Part shown: piece by piece, positions 8,191 to 16,211 of the stretch
Numbering within the stretch: position 1 is the first letter of the stretch
Layout: each line of letters opens with the position of its first letter
NCBI GenBank assembly: GCA_003136315.1
Contig: PLDW01000195.1
Location: forward strand, 1 to 49,514
DNA length: 49,514 nucleotides
Origin: Gemmataceae bacterium
Lineage (GTDB): Bacteria; Planctomycetota; Planctomycetia; Gemmatales; Gemmataceae
Direction: 5' to 3'
Program-made: the position numbers and the translations under genes
The notes under the pieces: model-generated
The model's input: the letters and a program-made list of their open reading frames with translations, nothing else
Told to the model about the DNA's origin: nothing
Databases searched by the model: none

Positions 8191-8933
8191 TGATCAAGAT
8201 CACCGATATTACGAAGCGTTTCGGCGAACGGAAGGTGCTGCACGGAGTCTCGATGGAGGTGCGACCCGGACAACTCGTCGCACTCATCGGCCCGAGCGGT
8301 TGTGGAAAAACGACTCTCACTCGCTGTCTCACGGCGCTCGAACCATTCGACGAGGGCGAGGTTGTGGTGGACGGCCTCCGCTTGCGACAGGGGATGGGGG
8401 CATGGGATGAAACGGCGATTGCTGTACGGCGGCAGGTCGGGATAGTGTTTCAGGATCTTCGCCTGTGGCCGGCTCGGACCACACTCCAGCAGGTAACCGA
8501 CGGCCTCATCTCAGTCAAGCGACTGAGCCGCAAAGACGCTGACGCAGTGGCACGAAAATGGGCAGGGGAACTCGGGGTGGCAGAACATCTCGACCGATAC
8601 CCGGCGAACCTATCCGGAGGTGAACGACAGAGAGTCGCCCTCGCCAGGGCAGCGGCCTTGGAACCTGGCTATCTCCTTCTGGACGAGATTACATCGGCCC
8701 TCGATCCCATACTGGCAGGAGAGGTCGTCACCTTACTCTCCCATCTCAAGGACCGGGGGATGGGCTTGCTGCTGATCTCACACCAACTCGAATTCGTGCG
8801 GAGGTGCGCGGACATGGTGTACTTTATGAAGGAGGGGAGGGTCTGGGAAACCGGTCCGCCCGCTTCTGTCCTCGTCAATCCCTCTACACCCGAACTCGGT
8901 GAATTCGTCGCCGCGGTTCGTCGTGGGTGGTAG
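8190..8933 (+). CDS. ABC transporter ATPase, polar amino acid type
   Basis: A 247-residue ATPase from the ATG at 8190; an upstream GTG at 8160 is open but would overlap the permease. Walker A is GPSGCGKT (34-41), the signature LSGGERQRVALARA is near residue 140, Walker B is LLLDEITSALD near 160, and the switch His lies in LLLISHQLEF. The set is complete, so it should be active. It powers uptake by the permease and binding protein encoded just upstream. No hairpin with a T run is obvious after the stop. Confidence 0.88.
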   Translation: MIKITDITKRFGERKVLHGVSMEVRPGQLVALIGPSGCGKTTLTRCLTALEPFDEGEVVVDGLRLRQGMGAWDETAIAVRRQVGIVFQDLRLWPARTTLQQVTDGLISVKRLSRKDADAVARKWAGELGVAEHLDRYPANLSGGERQRVALARAAALEPGYLLLDEITSALDPILAGEVVTLLSHLKDRGMGLLLISHQLEFVRRCADMVYFMKEGRVWETGPPASVLVNPSTPELGEFVAAVRRGW

Positions 8934-9297
8934 TGGCCTAGCAGGTCAGTGAGACGGCAATTCCATCTCATCTTTTGGCATTTCGTACTGCGACACCGTT
9001 TGCGCCCATCCAGTGGTAGCTGGGTGATTCGTCGTTCAGTTTTTCGCACTTTGATATTCATATTGCAGGTAAACAGTCCCTGCCAGTCTATTGGACATGG
9101 TTTCCAGCCAGGAAACAGTCGTTGCCTCCCTGGCACCCGCTGCCCTTTTCAAGAATCAAGTCGCAACTCTAGGATGTATTCGTTCCTTGAAATCGGCGAT
9201 GTTCGATCGCCCCCCTCGACAATCCCTGCTTCCTGAACAGCGCGTGGACTTTTGGCGTCGCTCCTCGAACCTGGAGTATTTGCGTGACCCCGTCTGA
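8934..9297 (+). CDS. Intergenic stretch with a possible small gene (9097-9297)
   Basis: From 8934 to 9096 nothing clear is seen. An ATG at 9097 opens a 66-codon frame with a basic, Arg-rich product (RPPRQSLLPEQRVDFWRRSS) ending at 9297 and overlapping the next small frame by 14 bases. No ribosome site is found before the ATG. The coupling to the next frame is the only argument for it. Confidence 0.22.
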
Positions 9298-9469
9298 CAC
9301 ACACGCCTGTCCCGGCAGTTCTGACGATGACTGGGACGATTACCTGGCTCGCATCCACTGGCCGTCAGAGGGCGGTCAGGTCTCGCCGGATGAAGACCCG
9401 CCCGAACCGCCAGCTTCCCTCCGCGGAGGCCACCGACCACTGAACCGCACAACCACTTCAAATCCGTAA
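9284..9469 (+). CDS. Small acidic/proline-rich hypothetical protein
   Basis: A 61-codon frame from GTG with TGGAG upstream. The product has an acidic, Trp-containing core (SSDDDWDDYLARIHWP) and a Pro-rich second half. It ends 15 bases before the next gene, and the spacing suggests one transcript with the VirD4-like cluster. No family is recognised. Confidence 0.35.
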   Translation: MTPSDTHACPGSSDDDWDDYLARIHWPSEGGQVSPDEDPPEPPASLRGGHRPLNRTTTSNP

Positions 9470-9484
9470 CCTCTGGAGGAGCTT

Positions 9485-10426
9485 ATGAGCAACCGCCGCG
9501 AAGAACTCGATCAGATCAGGCGAATCCTAACCCGTTTCTCTCGCCCGAACCACACCATCCGGTCCGTGGCTGCCGCTGCAATGTTGGAGGGACTCGGCAA
9601 CGACAAAGTCCCCCGTCTCATATCCCGCGCGGTGGACCTCGCGGGCGGGGAGGTCACCCAGTTCCTCGACAATCATATCGTTCTAACTCCGCTCGGGGAC
9701 AAATTCCGTCTGTGGCTCGAAGACCTGCACTCCATCCAGAAGTCGCAGGCAGAACGCACCGAGGAACTCCGGATTGCGGTCCACCCAGGAGTGGACTCCG
9801 GCATGTTGGTCCCGGCCATTGCAGCGTTCACCCCCAAGTTCAGCTTCGTCGCGCTGCGAATCGACATTCTTAGCGACGGTATGCAGGAGGCTGTGGATTC
9901 CGGGCTCTTCGCGTTCGGGGTGACGTTGGAGGTTTCTGAGCGAGAGGGTGACGGCGATCGGATCGAACCCCCTGTTCCGGCTTCAGTTCGGATCTCCCAC
10001 GGACATCGGCTGGCAAAAGTTGGAGGTGTGATCGACGCGGAACATTTCACTCCTGCCGATCGCGTGCTGCTCGCGCCAGGGATTGTGGGCCGCGTGAGCG
10101 AACTGCTGCGTCGAGTTCCCTCGGTCAACCGTATCGAGGTCGGCCCGGAAATGCTTCGAGCCCTTGTGGCCGTGGGCGGTCTCGGGATCGAGTTCGCTCA
10201 TCCGTCCCGAGTATCAGGCGAATCCTTCACTCGACTCCCCGCCTTAGGCGTCGAGCCGGTCTGTCTCGGCTTGGTCCTTCCACGACGACGAACGCAGAAC
10301 GGGGAACCGGCCAAGTTCCTAATCGAGGCCATCCGCACTGCGGTCCGGGAGGCAGCCGAACAAGCGATTCCACTCCCCGAACTCCCCGATCTGGAGTTCC
10401 CGCTTCCAGAGCCCCTTTCCGCCTGA
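9485..10426 (+). CDS. LysR-like effector-domain protein, atypical N terminus
   Basis: A 313-residue protein with GGAGG six bases before the ATG. Residues about 95-300 resemble the LysR substrate-binding domain: ELRIAVHPGV at its start, then GIVGRVSELL, VALGGLG-like VAVGGLGIEFAHPSRV, and EPAKFLIEAIRTAVREA at the end. The N terminus (about 1-75) could hold a divergent winged helix (HTIRSVAAAAMLEGLG), but the usual LysR HTH is not obvious. The C terminus is a Pro/Leu-rich tail. It heads a cluster with a related short gene and the VirD4-like ATPase. It may regulate transfer; this is inference. Confidence 0.5.
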   Translation: MSNRREELDQIRRILTRFSRPNHTIRSVAAAAMLEGLGNDKVPRLISRAVDLAGGEVTQFLDNHIVLTPLGDKFRLWLEDLHSIQKSQAERTEELRIAVHPGVDSGMLVPAIAAFTPKFSFVALRIDILSDGMQEAVDSGLFAFGVTLEVSEREGDGDRIEPPVPASVRISHGHRLAKVGGVIDAEHFTPADRVLLAPGIVGRVSELLRRVPSVNRIEVGPEMLRALVAVGGLGIEFAHPSRVSGESFTRLPALGVEPVCLGLVLPRRRTQNGEPAKFLIEAIRTAVREAAEQAIPLPELPDLEFPLPEPLSA

Positions 10427-10548
10427 CGTTCGAGGGGCATCTCCGTTCATTCCCCTGGCGATAGTCGCGAGGGGAAGTGAGGTGAACGTAACCGAGTTCG
10501 CCCGAGACCCGCGTTTTGTCCTGAATTCCCAAACCCAACGAGGACCGC

Positions 10549-10887
10549 ATGCAATCGTCTTCCCGAACTCCGATCCCACGCACCGCCCGGACACTGGCCG
10601 CTGCTGGTTTGGGCTTGGGCACTCGAACTCTCCGTGGATGGATCTGGGCTCCTAACGAGAACCAACCATTCCGCCGGTTGACCGTGACGGGAATCGAACG
10701 TGAACACTGTTACTTATACCTCCCGCGGAAGTCCGCCGACTTGTCCGAACCCGCCAAGTTCCTGATCGCAGCCTTTCGCGACCTGATTCGGGGCCTGCCT
10801 CTACCGTTACCAATTCCACTCGAAGAGCCTCTGATCGAGTCCTTGCCCGAGATTCCTCTGGTCCCCACCAAGCCGCTCCCGGCCTGA
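10549..10887 (+). CDS. Short relative of the LysR-like protein's C terminus
   Basis: A 112-residue product with GAGGA upstream. Its segment EPAKFLIAAFRDLIRGL matches EPAKFLIEAIRTAVREA in the upstream protein, and both end in Pro/Leu-rich tails with paired PLP and LPE motifs. It lacks the first two-thirds of the larger protein. It may be a partial duplication kept as a small gene, or a decaying copy; the good ribosome site and intact frame favour a gene. Confidence 0.45.
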   Translation: MQSSSRTPIPRTARTLAAAGLGLGTRTLRGWIWAPNENQPFRRLTVTGIEREHCYLYLPRKSADLSEPAKFLIAAFRDLIRGLPLPLPIPLEEPLIESLPEIPLVPTKPLPA

Positions 10888-10931
10888 CCGTTCGATTTCT
10901 AAATCCTTACTCGCCCGCAACGGAGACGAAG

Positions 10932-12398
10932 ATGACGAACCCGAAAGCGAAGAGACCTGAACTGCATCCGCAACCGATTGCCACCCAGCAGCGATTTCTT
11001 CCCGACGAGCCCATCCTCCAGGTCACGCCCGACGATGTACTCACATGCAGAAATATGTTCGATGGGACAATTATTACCGGCGGGAGCGGTTCCGGGAAGA
11101 CGAGCGGGCCAGGCGCTACCCTGGCAGCGGCCCTCCTCCCCCGAGCCGGGTTCCTGATACTCTGCGCAAAGCCTGGGGAAGCGGAGTTATGGGAAAAACG
11201 CGCAGAAATGGCCGGCCGGGCGGCCGACGTCCGCCGGTTCGCGGTCGATCAGCCGTACCGGATCAACCTGCTTGACTATGCCTTCAGGCAACCTGGCGCT
11301 GATCGCGGCGGCAACGATCCTCAGAATGTGGTCGATCTGCTGATGCGCCTCCAGGAGGTAAAAACCGGCCAAGGAGCGGCCGCTGGCGGCGAATCCGCAT
11401 TCTGGATCTCCAGCAGCCGCCAGGTGAAGACCGCCGCCGTGTCGCTTCTCGGCGCGGCCGGCGAGCCCATCACCTTCGATGCCATCAATGCGGTCATCGA
11501 CTCGGCTCCTTACTCCCCTGATGATATCACCAGTCCGAAGTGGCAATCGTCCAGCTACTTTAATTCTCTTCTCGATCCCATCGCCGCGAGGGAGTCGAGA
11601 CTAACCGCTGTTCAGCGGAACGACGCCCGAGTGGCGATGGAGTTCTTCGTCAGCCGGTTCGCCCGGCTCGACCCCCGCACAAGGAGCGGAATTCTCGCGA
11701 CGATTCAGAGCATTATCTGGCCGTTTCTCTGTGGACCTTCTGCCGAACTCTGCGGCACCACAACGAACCTCACCCCGGAGGATATTTTCCGGGGGCGAAT
11801 CGTGATCCTGGACCTGCCAATTAAACTCTATCATGAAAGCGGTCTTTTGATCCAAACCTGCTGGAAGCTCCTGTTTCAGCGGGCGGCCGAGGCGAGAGAC
11901 CTGAGCCGGTACCCGCTTCCGGTCTGCCTCTGGGCCGACGAGGCGCAACACTTCACTACCAGCTACGACTCGCTTTTTCAGGCCACTGCGAGATCTTCTC
12001 GCGTTGCGACCGTGTATCTCACACAAACTCTTGACAGCCTGCGGGCTCGCTTCCCGGGTCCGAGCGGAGACGCCGAGGTGCAGTCCCTGATTTCAAACTT
12101 GGCTAATAAGATTATGTGTGCAAACGATCATGCTGCTACTAATAAGTTCGCCTCTGACGCAATCGGCCAAACGTGGATAACCCAGATGAATTCGTCGGCC
12201 TCGATCAGCAACGAAGGCAACATGACGGCCGGCGGTGGAACGAGCGCCTCCCGTCGCTACCGTTTGGAACCTTCCGAATTCCTGAAACTCCGCAGGGGCG
12301 GACCTGATGGTGTGGTGGACGCGATCATGTTTAGGGCCGGAACGCCGTTCCGAGCCACAAATACCAATCACCTGCGACTGGCGTTCCGCCAGGGGTGA
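10932..12398 (+). CDS. VirD4/TraG-like ATPase (conjugative coupling type)
   Basis: A 488-residue NTPase with Walker A GGSGSGKTSG at residues 50-59, a Walker B segment LPVCLWADEAQHF near 330-342, and the following STVYLTQ-like motif (RVATVYLTQTLDSL) typical of TraG/TraD/VirD4 C-terminal regions. No clear transmembrane segment precedes the motor domain; the next gene encodes a membrane protein that may anchor it. GGAGACGAAG precedes the ATG. In known systems such ATPases deliver DNA or proteins to a type IV secretion channel. No relaxase or channel gene is in view, so it could also serve a mobilisable element or a different translocation role. Confidence 0.75.
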   Translation: MTNPKAKRPELHPQPIATQQRFLPDEPILQVTPDDVLTCRNMFDGTIITGGSGSGKTSGPGATLAAALLPRAGFLILCAKPGEAELWEKRAEMAGRAADVRRFAVDQPYRINLLDYAFRQPGADRGGNDPQNVVDLLMRLQEVKTGQGAAAGGESAFWISSSRQVKTAAVSLLGAAGEPITFDAINAVIDSAPYSPDDITSPKWQSSSYFNSLLDPIAARESRLTAVQRNDARVAMEFFVSRFARLDPRTRSGILATIQSIIWPFLCGPSAELCGTTTNLTPEDIFRGRIVILDLPIKLYHESGLLIQTCWKLLFQRAAEARDLSRYPLPVCLWADEAQHFTTSYDSLFQATARSSRVATVYLTQTLDSLRARFPGPSGDAEVQSLISNLANKIMCANDHAATNKFASDAIGQTWITQMNSSASISNEGNMTAGGGTSASRRYRLEPSEFLKLRRGGPDGVVDAIMFRAGTPFRATNTNHLRLAFRQG

Positions 12399-12434
12399 TC
12401 CCCTTCTCGCCCCGTGATGAAAGGAATGTGACTC

Positions 12435-13379
12435 ATGAAACACGGTGAAACTCAAATGAAGCCCGGAGAGATGCAGTTCGAGCACAACTACCACACCAGA
12501 TTCGCGAGGATGTGGCTGCTGCTGCCGGACCATATCAAGGGCTGGTTCGTCATCGGACAGGTGGTGCTTGAAGAGCTTCTGATCTACTTCACCAGCCCCG
12601 TCGAGGTGCTACTTCGATACCGGTTCGGTGTGCGGTCACTGTCTTTGCTCCTGGTCTTGCAACTGGTGAACGCGGTGTGGCTGCTGCAACTCTACGTCGG
12701 CCGGATAAGCCCGGCAGCGGTGATGTTCGCAGCGGCGGCCGCAACCGCCGCAATCTACCACTACTGGGAGTCGCGGAGAGACGAGCGGAATGGGGAAAGG
12801 CATCGCCATACCTATTCTCCGGGCGATCCCCTGCCCTTCTGGTGGCCGATTCGCTCACTTCTCGCCCGTATGGGGATCAACCGCGAGAAGTGGCTCTCGG
12901 ACTGGATGATCACCCGGTTCGGCGAGCCGGGTCTCTGTCTCCTCGCCGGGGCGATCCTCTACACGACCGTTCAGGGGCTTGCAACCTACTTCCTGATCGC
13001 GGCGGGCGCCTTGCTGCTGAAAGGGCAGATTGTGTACTTAAGAATGGTCAACATGGAGAGAGATCGGCTCGACGCAAAACTCGCTGCTGAGTGGGTGTCA
13101 GCCGAGGATTTTCTCAACTCACCGAACCAGGACCGAGTTTTCATGGTGACCGTCATTCGGTCGCCAGTGATCCACAAAACGGAGGAGTTTTCCGAACCAC
13201 TCCCAAAGCCGGAACAGGGGTGGCATGACCCTCCCATTCCAGCGATACCGGAACCGGTATCCGTGACGATTGAATGCCCCTCCTGCCACGGGCGGCTGAA
13301 GGTGAAGGAAAAACACCGGGGCCGGCGATGCTCCTGCCCGGCCTGCAAAACGTCGTTCATGATCCCCACGGAGGGGTAG
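12435..13379 (+). CDS. Membrane protein with C-terminal zinc ribbon
   Basis: A 314-residue protein with hydrophobic segments at about residues 38-55, 68-90, 95-112 and 160-190. A soluble tail ends in a zinc ribbon: CPSCHGRLKVKEKHRGRRC followed by SCPAC (about 277-305), common in planctomycete proteins. It lies 36 bases after the VirD4-like ATPase gene and is probably its membrane partner. I see no close family. Confidence 0.55.
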   Translation: MKHGETQMKPGEMQFEHNYHTRFARMWLLLPDHIKGWFVIGQVVLEELLIYFTSPVEVLLRYRFGVRSLSLLLVLQLVNAVWLLQLYVGRISPAAVMFAAAAATAAIYHYWESRRDERNGERHRHTYSPGDPLPFWWPIRSLLARMGINREKWLSDWMITRFGEPGLCLLAGAILYTTVQGLATYFLIAAGALLLKGQIVYLRMVNMERDRLDAKLAAEWVSAEDFLNSPNQDRVFMVTVIRSPVIHKTEEFSEPLPKPEQGWHDPPIPAIPEPVSVTIECPSCHGRLKVKEKHRGRRCSCPACKTSFMIPTEG

Positions 13380-13420
13380 GTCTCCTCTTCACACCAGTCC
13401 TTTAACCGGAGAATCAAGCG

Positions 13421-13660
13421 ATGGAGAACAGTCAGCGCAAGATGTCCTTGCAAGAGGTAGTCGCACAACTCCGCCAAACTGGCCAGATGCCCAATGTGCA
13501 AGCCCGATTGGTGGAGCAGGTAGCTGCCAAGGACATCGGCAAACAGCCTCCGCGGGTCAGTCCCGGGATGCAGAAATCCGGGTGGTCACCTCCGGCCCGG
13601 GAGCGGAACCAGCCGAAAGAGCAGGGACGGCCGGGTCCAGACATCGGGATGGCGAGGTAG
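13421..13660 (+). CDS. Small hydrophilic protein, unknown function
   Basis: A 79-residue product with GGAGA before the ATG. An N-terminal helix (SLQEVVAQLRQTGQMPNVQARLVEQ) is followed by a Pro-, Arg- and Gln-rich tail. It is the last gene of the ATPase cluster and converges on the PIN-domain gene. Confidence 0.45.
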   Translation: MENSQRKMSLQEVVAQLRQTGQMPNVQARLVEQVAAKDIGKQPPRVSPGMQKSGWSPPARERNQPKEQGRPGPDIGMAR

Positions 13661-13691
13661 CTGTAGTGATGCGATCTAATGGACGCGGTAA

Positions 13692-14069
13692 TCAGGCGCG
13701 AAGGATCGGGATGCCGTAATCGGCGAGTTTCCCGTCCGCGGTCACCAGGGTCGCCTGTTCGACCGCGGCTTGGGCGACCAGCATGCGGTCGAATGGATCG
13801 GAATGCACTGGAGGAAGCGCAAAGGCGGCTTCGGCATGGTCGAGATTGACTGACAGCGTTGTGAACCGATTATCTTGGAAGAGTTGCAGATAATTGTCTG
13901 GAGTCTTGAGTTTACCTCTGGCTCTTTTGAGACCAAGCTCCCACACGGAGACGACACTTACGAGTATCTCGGAATGAGGAGAGGAGATCAGTTCGATCGC
14001 CATTGGTGAGAGGGTTGGATCGCTTATTGCCCACCAAAGCAGAACGTGACTATCGAGGAGATACCGCAT
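13692..14069 (-). CDS. vapC: VapC-type PIN-domain toxin
   Basis: A 125-residue PIN nuclease. The acidic residues expected at the active site are present: D6 (LLDSHVLLWW), E44 (SVWELGLKR), D91/D94 (SDPFDRMLVAQA) and D112 (LVTADGKL). VapC toxins cut specific RNAs, usually tRNA or rRNA, when the antitoxin is lost. The ATG overlaps the antitoxin stop by one base, the usual toxin-second order. The length and motifs are typical, so it is probably active. Confidence 0.88.
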   Translation of the reverse strand: MRYLLDSHVLLWWAISDPTLSPMAIELISSPHSEILVSVVSVWELGLKRARGKLKTPDNYLQLFQDNRFTTLSVNLDHAEAAFALPPVHSDPFDRMLVAQAAVEQATLVTADGKLADYGIPILRA

Positions 14070-14344
14070 TAGCCCAGCGGCGTAGGCTTGATTCCGCCCG
14101 GTAGGAGGTCTCCCTTGTAGAAGAGACGTTCAATTTCCGGATCTGGGGCGTCGAAGTCGGGGGCCATCCAAACCAGTCCTTTCCATTGGCCACCTTTGCG
14201 TGGCTGGAGTTGGGCAGGCGAATAGGGAACGATCATGGCGACCGGATTTCCGTTGCGGCCGATGACGATCGTTTGGCCGGCCTCGGCTTCGCTGATGAGT
14301 TTCGAGAAATGCGTTTTGCCTTCGTGAATGTTAATGACCTGCAC
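14069..14344 (-). CDS. Phd/YefM-type antitoxin of the PIN pair
   Basis: A 91-residue antitoxin starting at GTG (14342-14344) with AGGAGG four bases upstream. The N-terminal half has the Phd/YefM pattern (NIHEGKTHFSKLISEAEAGQTIVI, then NGNPVAMIVP), which forms the DNA-binding fold; the C-terminal part is the likely toxin-binding segment. Upstream on its strand an imperfect inverted repeat (ACTA-GCTAAGT-TAGT near 14381-14395) is a possible operator. Confidence 0.85.
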   Translation of the reverse strand: MQVINIHEGKTHFSKLISEAEAGQTIVIGRNGNPVAMIVPYSPAQLQPRKGGQWKGLVWMAPDFDAPDPEIERLFYKGDLLPGGIKPTPLG

Positions 14345-14429
14345 AATGCCTCCTTGGAGATCTATTTTACACTATCGCAACTAGCTAAGTTAGTCAATAT
14401 ATTTATATAGTCCTTAATACTGTATGTAA

Positions 14430-14936
14430 TTAGACCGATGTCCGGGCTGCGATTTTCGAGATCGGCAGGATCAGGCGATGCGGCTGGTCTTCAAGCGATA
14501 CAAAGCCGTATCTCCGGTAAAACGAGGCGGCTTTGTCGTCGATGGCTTCCACCAGCGCGGCATGAATGCCCAGATCGTCCGAGAGCACAGAAGCTCGCCA
14601 GAGCGAATCGAGCAATAGCTTCTCGCCGAGAAGCCATCCCTGATTTTCCTTGGCAACGACGAGACGGCCAATCAACGCAACTGGAACGGGATGGCGGGGC
14701 AATTTTCTCCCAAGATCGGTGGGCAGGGATTCAAAAGGGGTAGATCCCGCAACGATGGTGTAGTAGCCGTCGACAGTTCTCGAACCGGGCGAGACGGCAA
14801 CGTAGGTCTTGCCAAGTCTCCGTTGTTCATACTGGCTCGCCAGGAGTCGGATGAAGTTATCGAGAGACGCTACACCGCATGAGAATTCGGAACGAACGTG
14901 GTCGGAACGGAATCGTTCGATCTGCCAATCAGTCAA
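14430..14936 (-). CDS. GNAT acetyltransferase toxin (TacT-like)
   Basis: A 168-residue GNAT protein. The start is taken as TTG at 14934-14936, which overlaps the antitoxin stop; a longer frame from 15074 would cover most of the antitoxin gene. Typical motifs are FSCGVASLDNFIRLLASQ near the N terminus, GYYTIVAG, VALIGRLVVAKENQGWLLGEKLL (acetyl-CoA loop, Q-G-W-L-L-G) and SFYRRYGF. TacT-type toxins acetylate the amino acid on charged tRNA; the specific substrate cannot be read here. Confidence 0.82.
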   Translation of the reverse strand: MTDWQIERFRSDHVRSEFSCGVASLDNFIRLLASQYEQRRLGKTYVAVSPGSRTVDGYYTIVAGSTPFESLPTDLGRKLPRHPVPVALIGRLVVAKENQGWLLGEKLLLDSLWRASVLSDDLGIHAALVEAIDDKAASFYRRYGFVSLEDQPHRLILPISKIAARTSV

Positions 14937-15207
14937 AGCGGACCTTCTGGCGTTCCATCGCTTTGCGTAGAGCCTCGTTCGGCGGCGACGTATCTTCGAG
15001 GGCAGCCAAGAAGATTTCGCGATCCCGGTCGGAGAGCGGCAACAAGGATTCTTCCATGAACCGGATTTCATCAACGGGAATGGTCTTGGCCAGGCGAACC
15101 CGATATTCGGTATCGCTCACCTGTTCCACCAAAAGCGTTTCATTTGCCATCTTATTCGAGAGTAACACCCGGCCTTTGGCGTCGGCTGTACGAGTTTCTG
15201 TATGCAT
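14929..15207 (-). CDS. Antitoxin of the GNAT pair (AbrB-like plus DUF1778-like tail)
   Basis: A 92-residue product from the ATG at 15205-15207, with GAGG eight bases upstream; a longer frame to 15285 lies in AT-rich promoter DNA. The N-terminal half resembles an AbrB/SpoVT strand fold (DAKGRVLLSNKMANETLLVEQV, EYRVRLAK). The tail LSDRDREIFLAALEDTSPPNEALRKAMER is like the DUF1778 antitoxin tail that wraps the GNAT toxin. Most TacA antitoxins use a ribbon-helix-helix N terminus, so this combination is a variant. Confidence 0.75.
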   Translation of the reverse strand: MHTETRTADAKGRVLLSNKMANETLLVEQVSDTEYRVRLAKTIPVDEIRFMEESLLPLSDRDREIFLAALEDTSPPNEALRKAMERQKVRFD

Positions 15208-15241
15208 GATTGCCTCAATTAAATATATAAACAATTGAATT

Positions 15242-15270
15242 ACTATATAGTATATAATTCCGCTTGTAAA
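15242..15270 (-). promoter_or_regulatory. Putative promoter/operator of the GNAT TA pair
   Basis: On the minus strand, TTTACA (15265-15270) and TATAGT (15242-15247) are 17 bases apart. The palindrome ACTATATAGT (15242-15251) covers the -10 box, as expected for autorepression by the antitoxin. The start codon lies about 37 bases downstream. Confidence 0.5.
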
Positions 15271-15469
15271 GTGGGAATTGATCAAAACAACTGATTCGTG
15301 ATTATTCCCACATTATTGAATAAACTAAATTAACGAAGAATAATATCCTTTATTCTGCGCTAACGATAACCATGTTACATTTGCGTCGAAAGAGTAGCGT
15401 TTCGACATATATTCCGCGGGACGACCTAAAATGGAGGATTGGTCGAGACGCATTATACCATGACTAATC
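15271..15469. other. AT-rich intergenic region, no gene seen
   Basis: This divergent spacer lies between the GNAT antitoxin promoter and the HTH gene at 15470. It is rich in A and T and has no frame worth calling. Confidence 0.5.
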
Positions 15470-15802
15470 ATGACTCTAACTGTCGATGAACGAAAGCAGT
15501 TGACGCCTTACTTCGGATTGGAATCACCCAAACCCGCTCCGCTTTTCCTCGCTGAGGCAGACGGACGGGAACTACTTGCAGTGATCCTCGCACGTCTGGA
15601 GAGGATCGAAGCGATCATACACCCGCCAGCGCCCGCAACACCCCATCTCACTGCAAAGGAAGCAGCTGCTTATCTTCGGATCAGCTACAGCACATTCCGG
15701 AAGAAGGCAACGAAGATCCGACGCCAGCCAGGGACTGGGCGATACCGCATTGAGGATCTGGACGAGTTCGCAGCGAGTCTGCGGCCGAAGCGGAAACGCT
15801 AG
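15470..15802 (+). CDS. Excisionase-like helix-turn-helix protein
   Basis: A 110-residue protein. Its last 52 residues carry a MerR/excisionase-type HTH (LTAKEAAAYLRISYSTFRKK) and a wing (RYRIEDLDEFAASL) before a basic end. The N-terminal half has a helix (LLAVILARLERIEAIIHP) that may mediate dimerisation. A near-copy of the HTH part (159 bases) lies just before the integrase at 16934-17092. It may control excision or transcription of the element. Confidence 0.7.
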   Translation: MTLTVDERKQLTPYFGLESPKPAPLFLAEADGRELLAVILARLERIEAIIHPPAPATPHLTAKEAAAYLRISYSTFRKKATKIRRQPGTGRYRIEDLDEFAASLRPKRKR

Positions 15803-15844
15803 ACGTAAATGGGATTGGTAACAACTGATTGTGCTTTGGTTGGA

Positions 15845-15878
15845 CACCACCCGCCCTGATGTGATGGCTTGGGTGGTG
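15845..15878. terminator. Possible terminator hairpin between converging genes
   Basis: CACCACCC (15845-15852) pairs with GGGTGGTG (15871-15878). It lies between the ends of two convergent genes, but no T run follows on either strand, so intrinsic termination is not certain. Confidence 0.35.
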
Positions 15879-15980
15879 ATGAGTCGAGGGCCACCCAGGG
15901 AAGAAGAGCTGAATCCAGACTGCACAGCACCGAAGTAGAACTACAAATCGCATAAGGCGAGACCTCATCCCAGACACTCG

Positions 15981-16190
15981 CTAACTGGAAGGGGTCGCCC
16001 CCACTGGTTCAAGATGCGATTCTACTACCTCGACATAACCAGGACGCGGCTTCCGCCGGATCAGGACGCGATACACCTTCGCCCCCTTCGGTCCAAGGGG
16101 GCCTCGGTACTCGGCGATCCGGCCGATCCTTCCAGCCTGCGTCTTGAGCTTCACGCGATCGCCGATTTTGAACGCGCCAGTTTCCGGCAT
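15981..16190 (-). CDS. Small SH3/KOW-like partner of the HEPN gene
   Basis: A 69-residue protein with GGAGG six bases before its ATG (16188-16190). The pattern FKIGDRVKLKTQ, GRIGRI, a YRV-type strand and EVVESHLEPV suggests a small beta-barrel such as an SH3/KOW-like domain. It lies 21 bases after the HEPN-like gene, on the same transcript. It may be the antitoxin or an accessory factor, which is inference. Confidence 0.5.
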   Translation of the reverse strand: MPETGAFKIGDRVKLKTQAGRIGRIAEYRGPLGPKGAKVYRVLIRRKPRPGYVEVVESHLEPVGATPSS

Positions 16191-16211
16191 CGAAAGCCTC
16201 CACGAAGCGGT

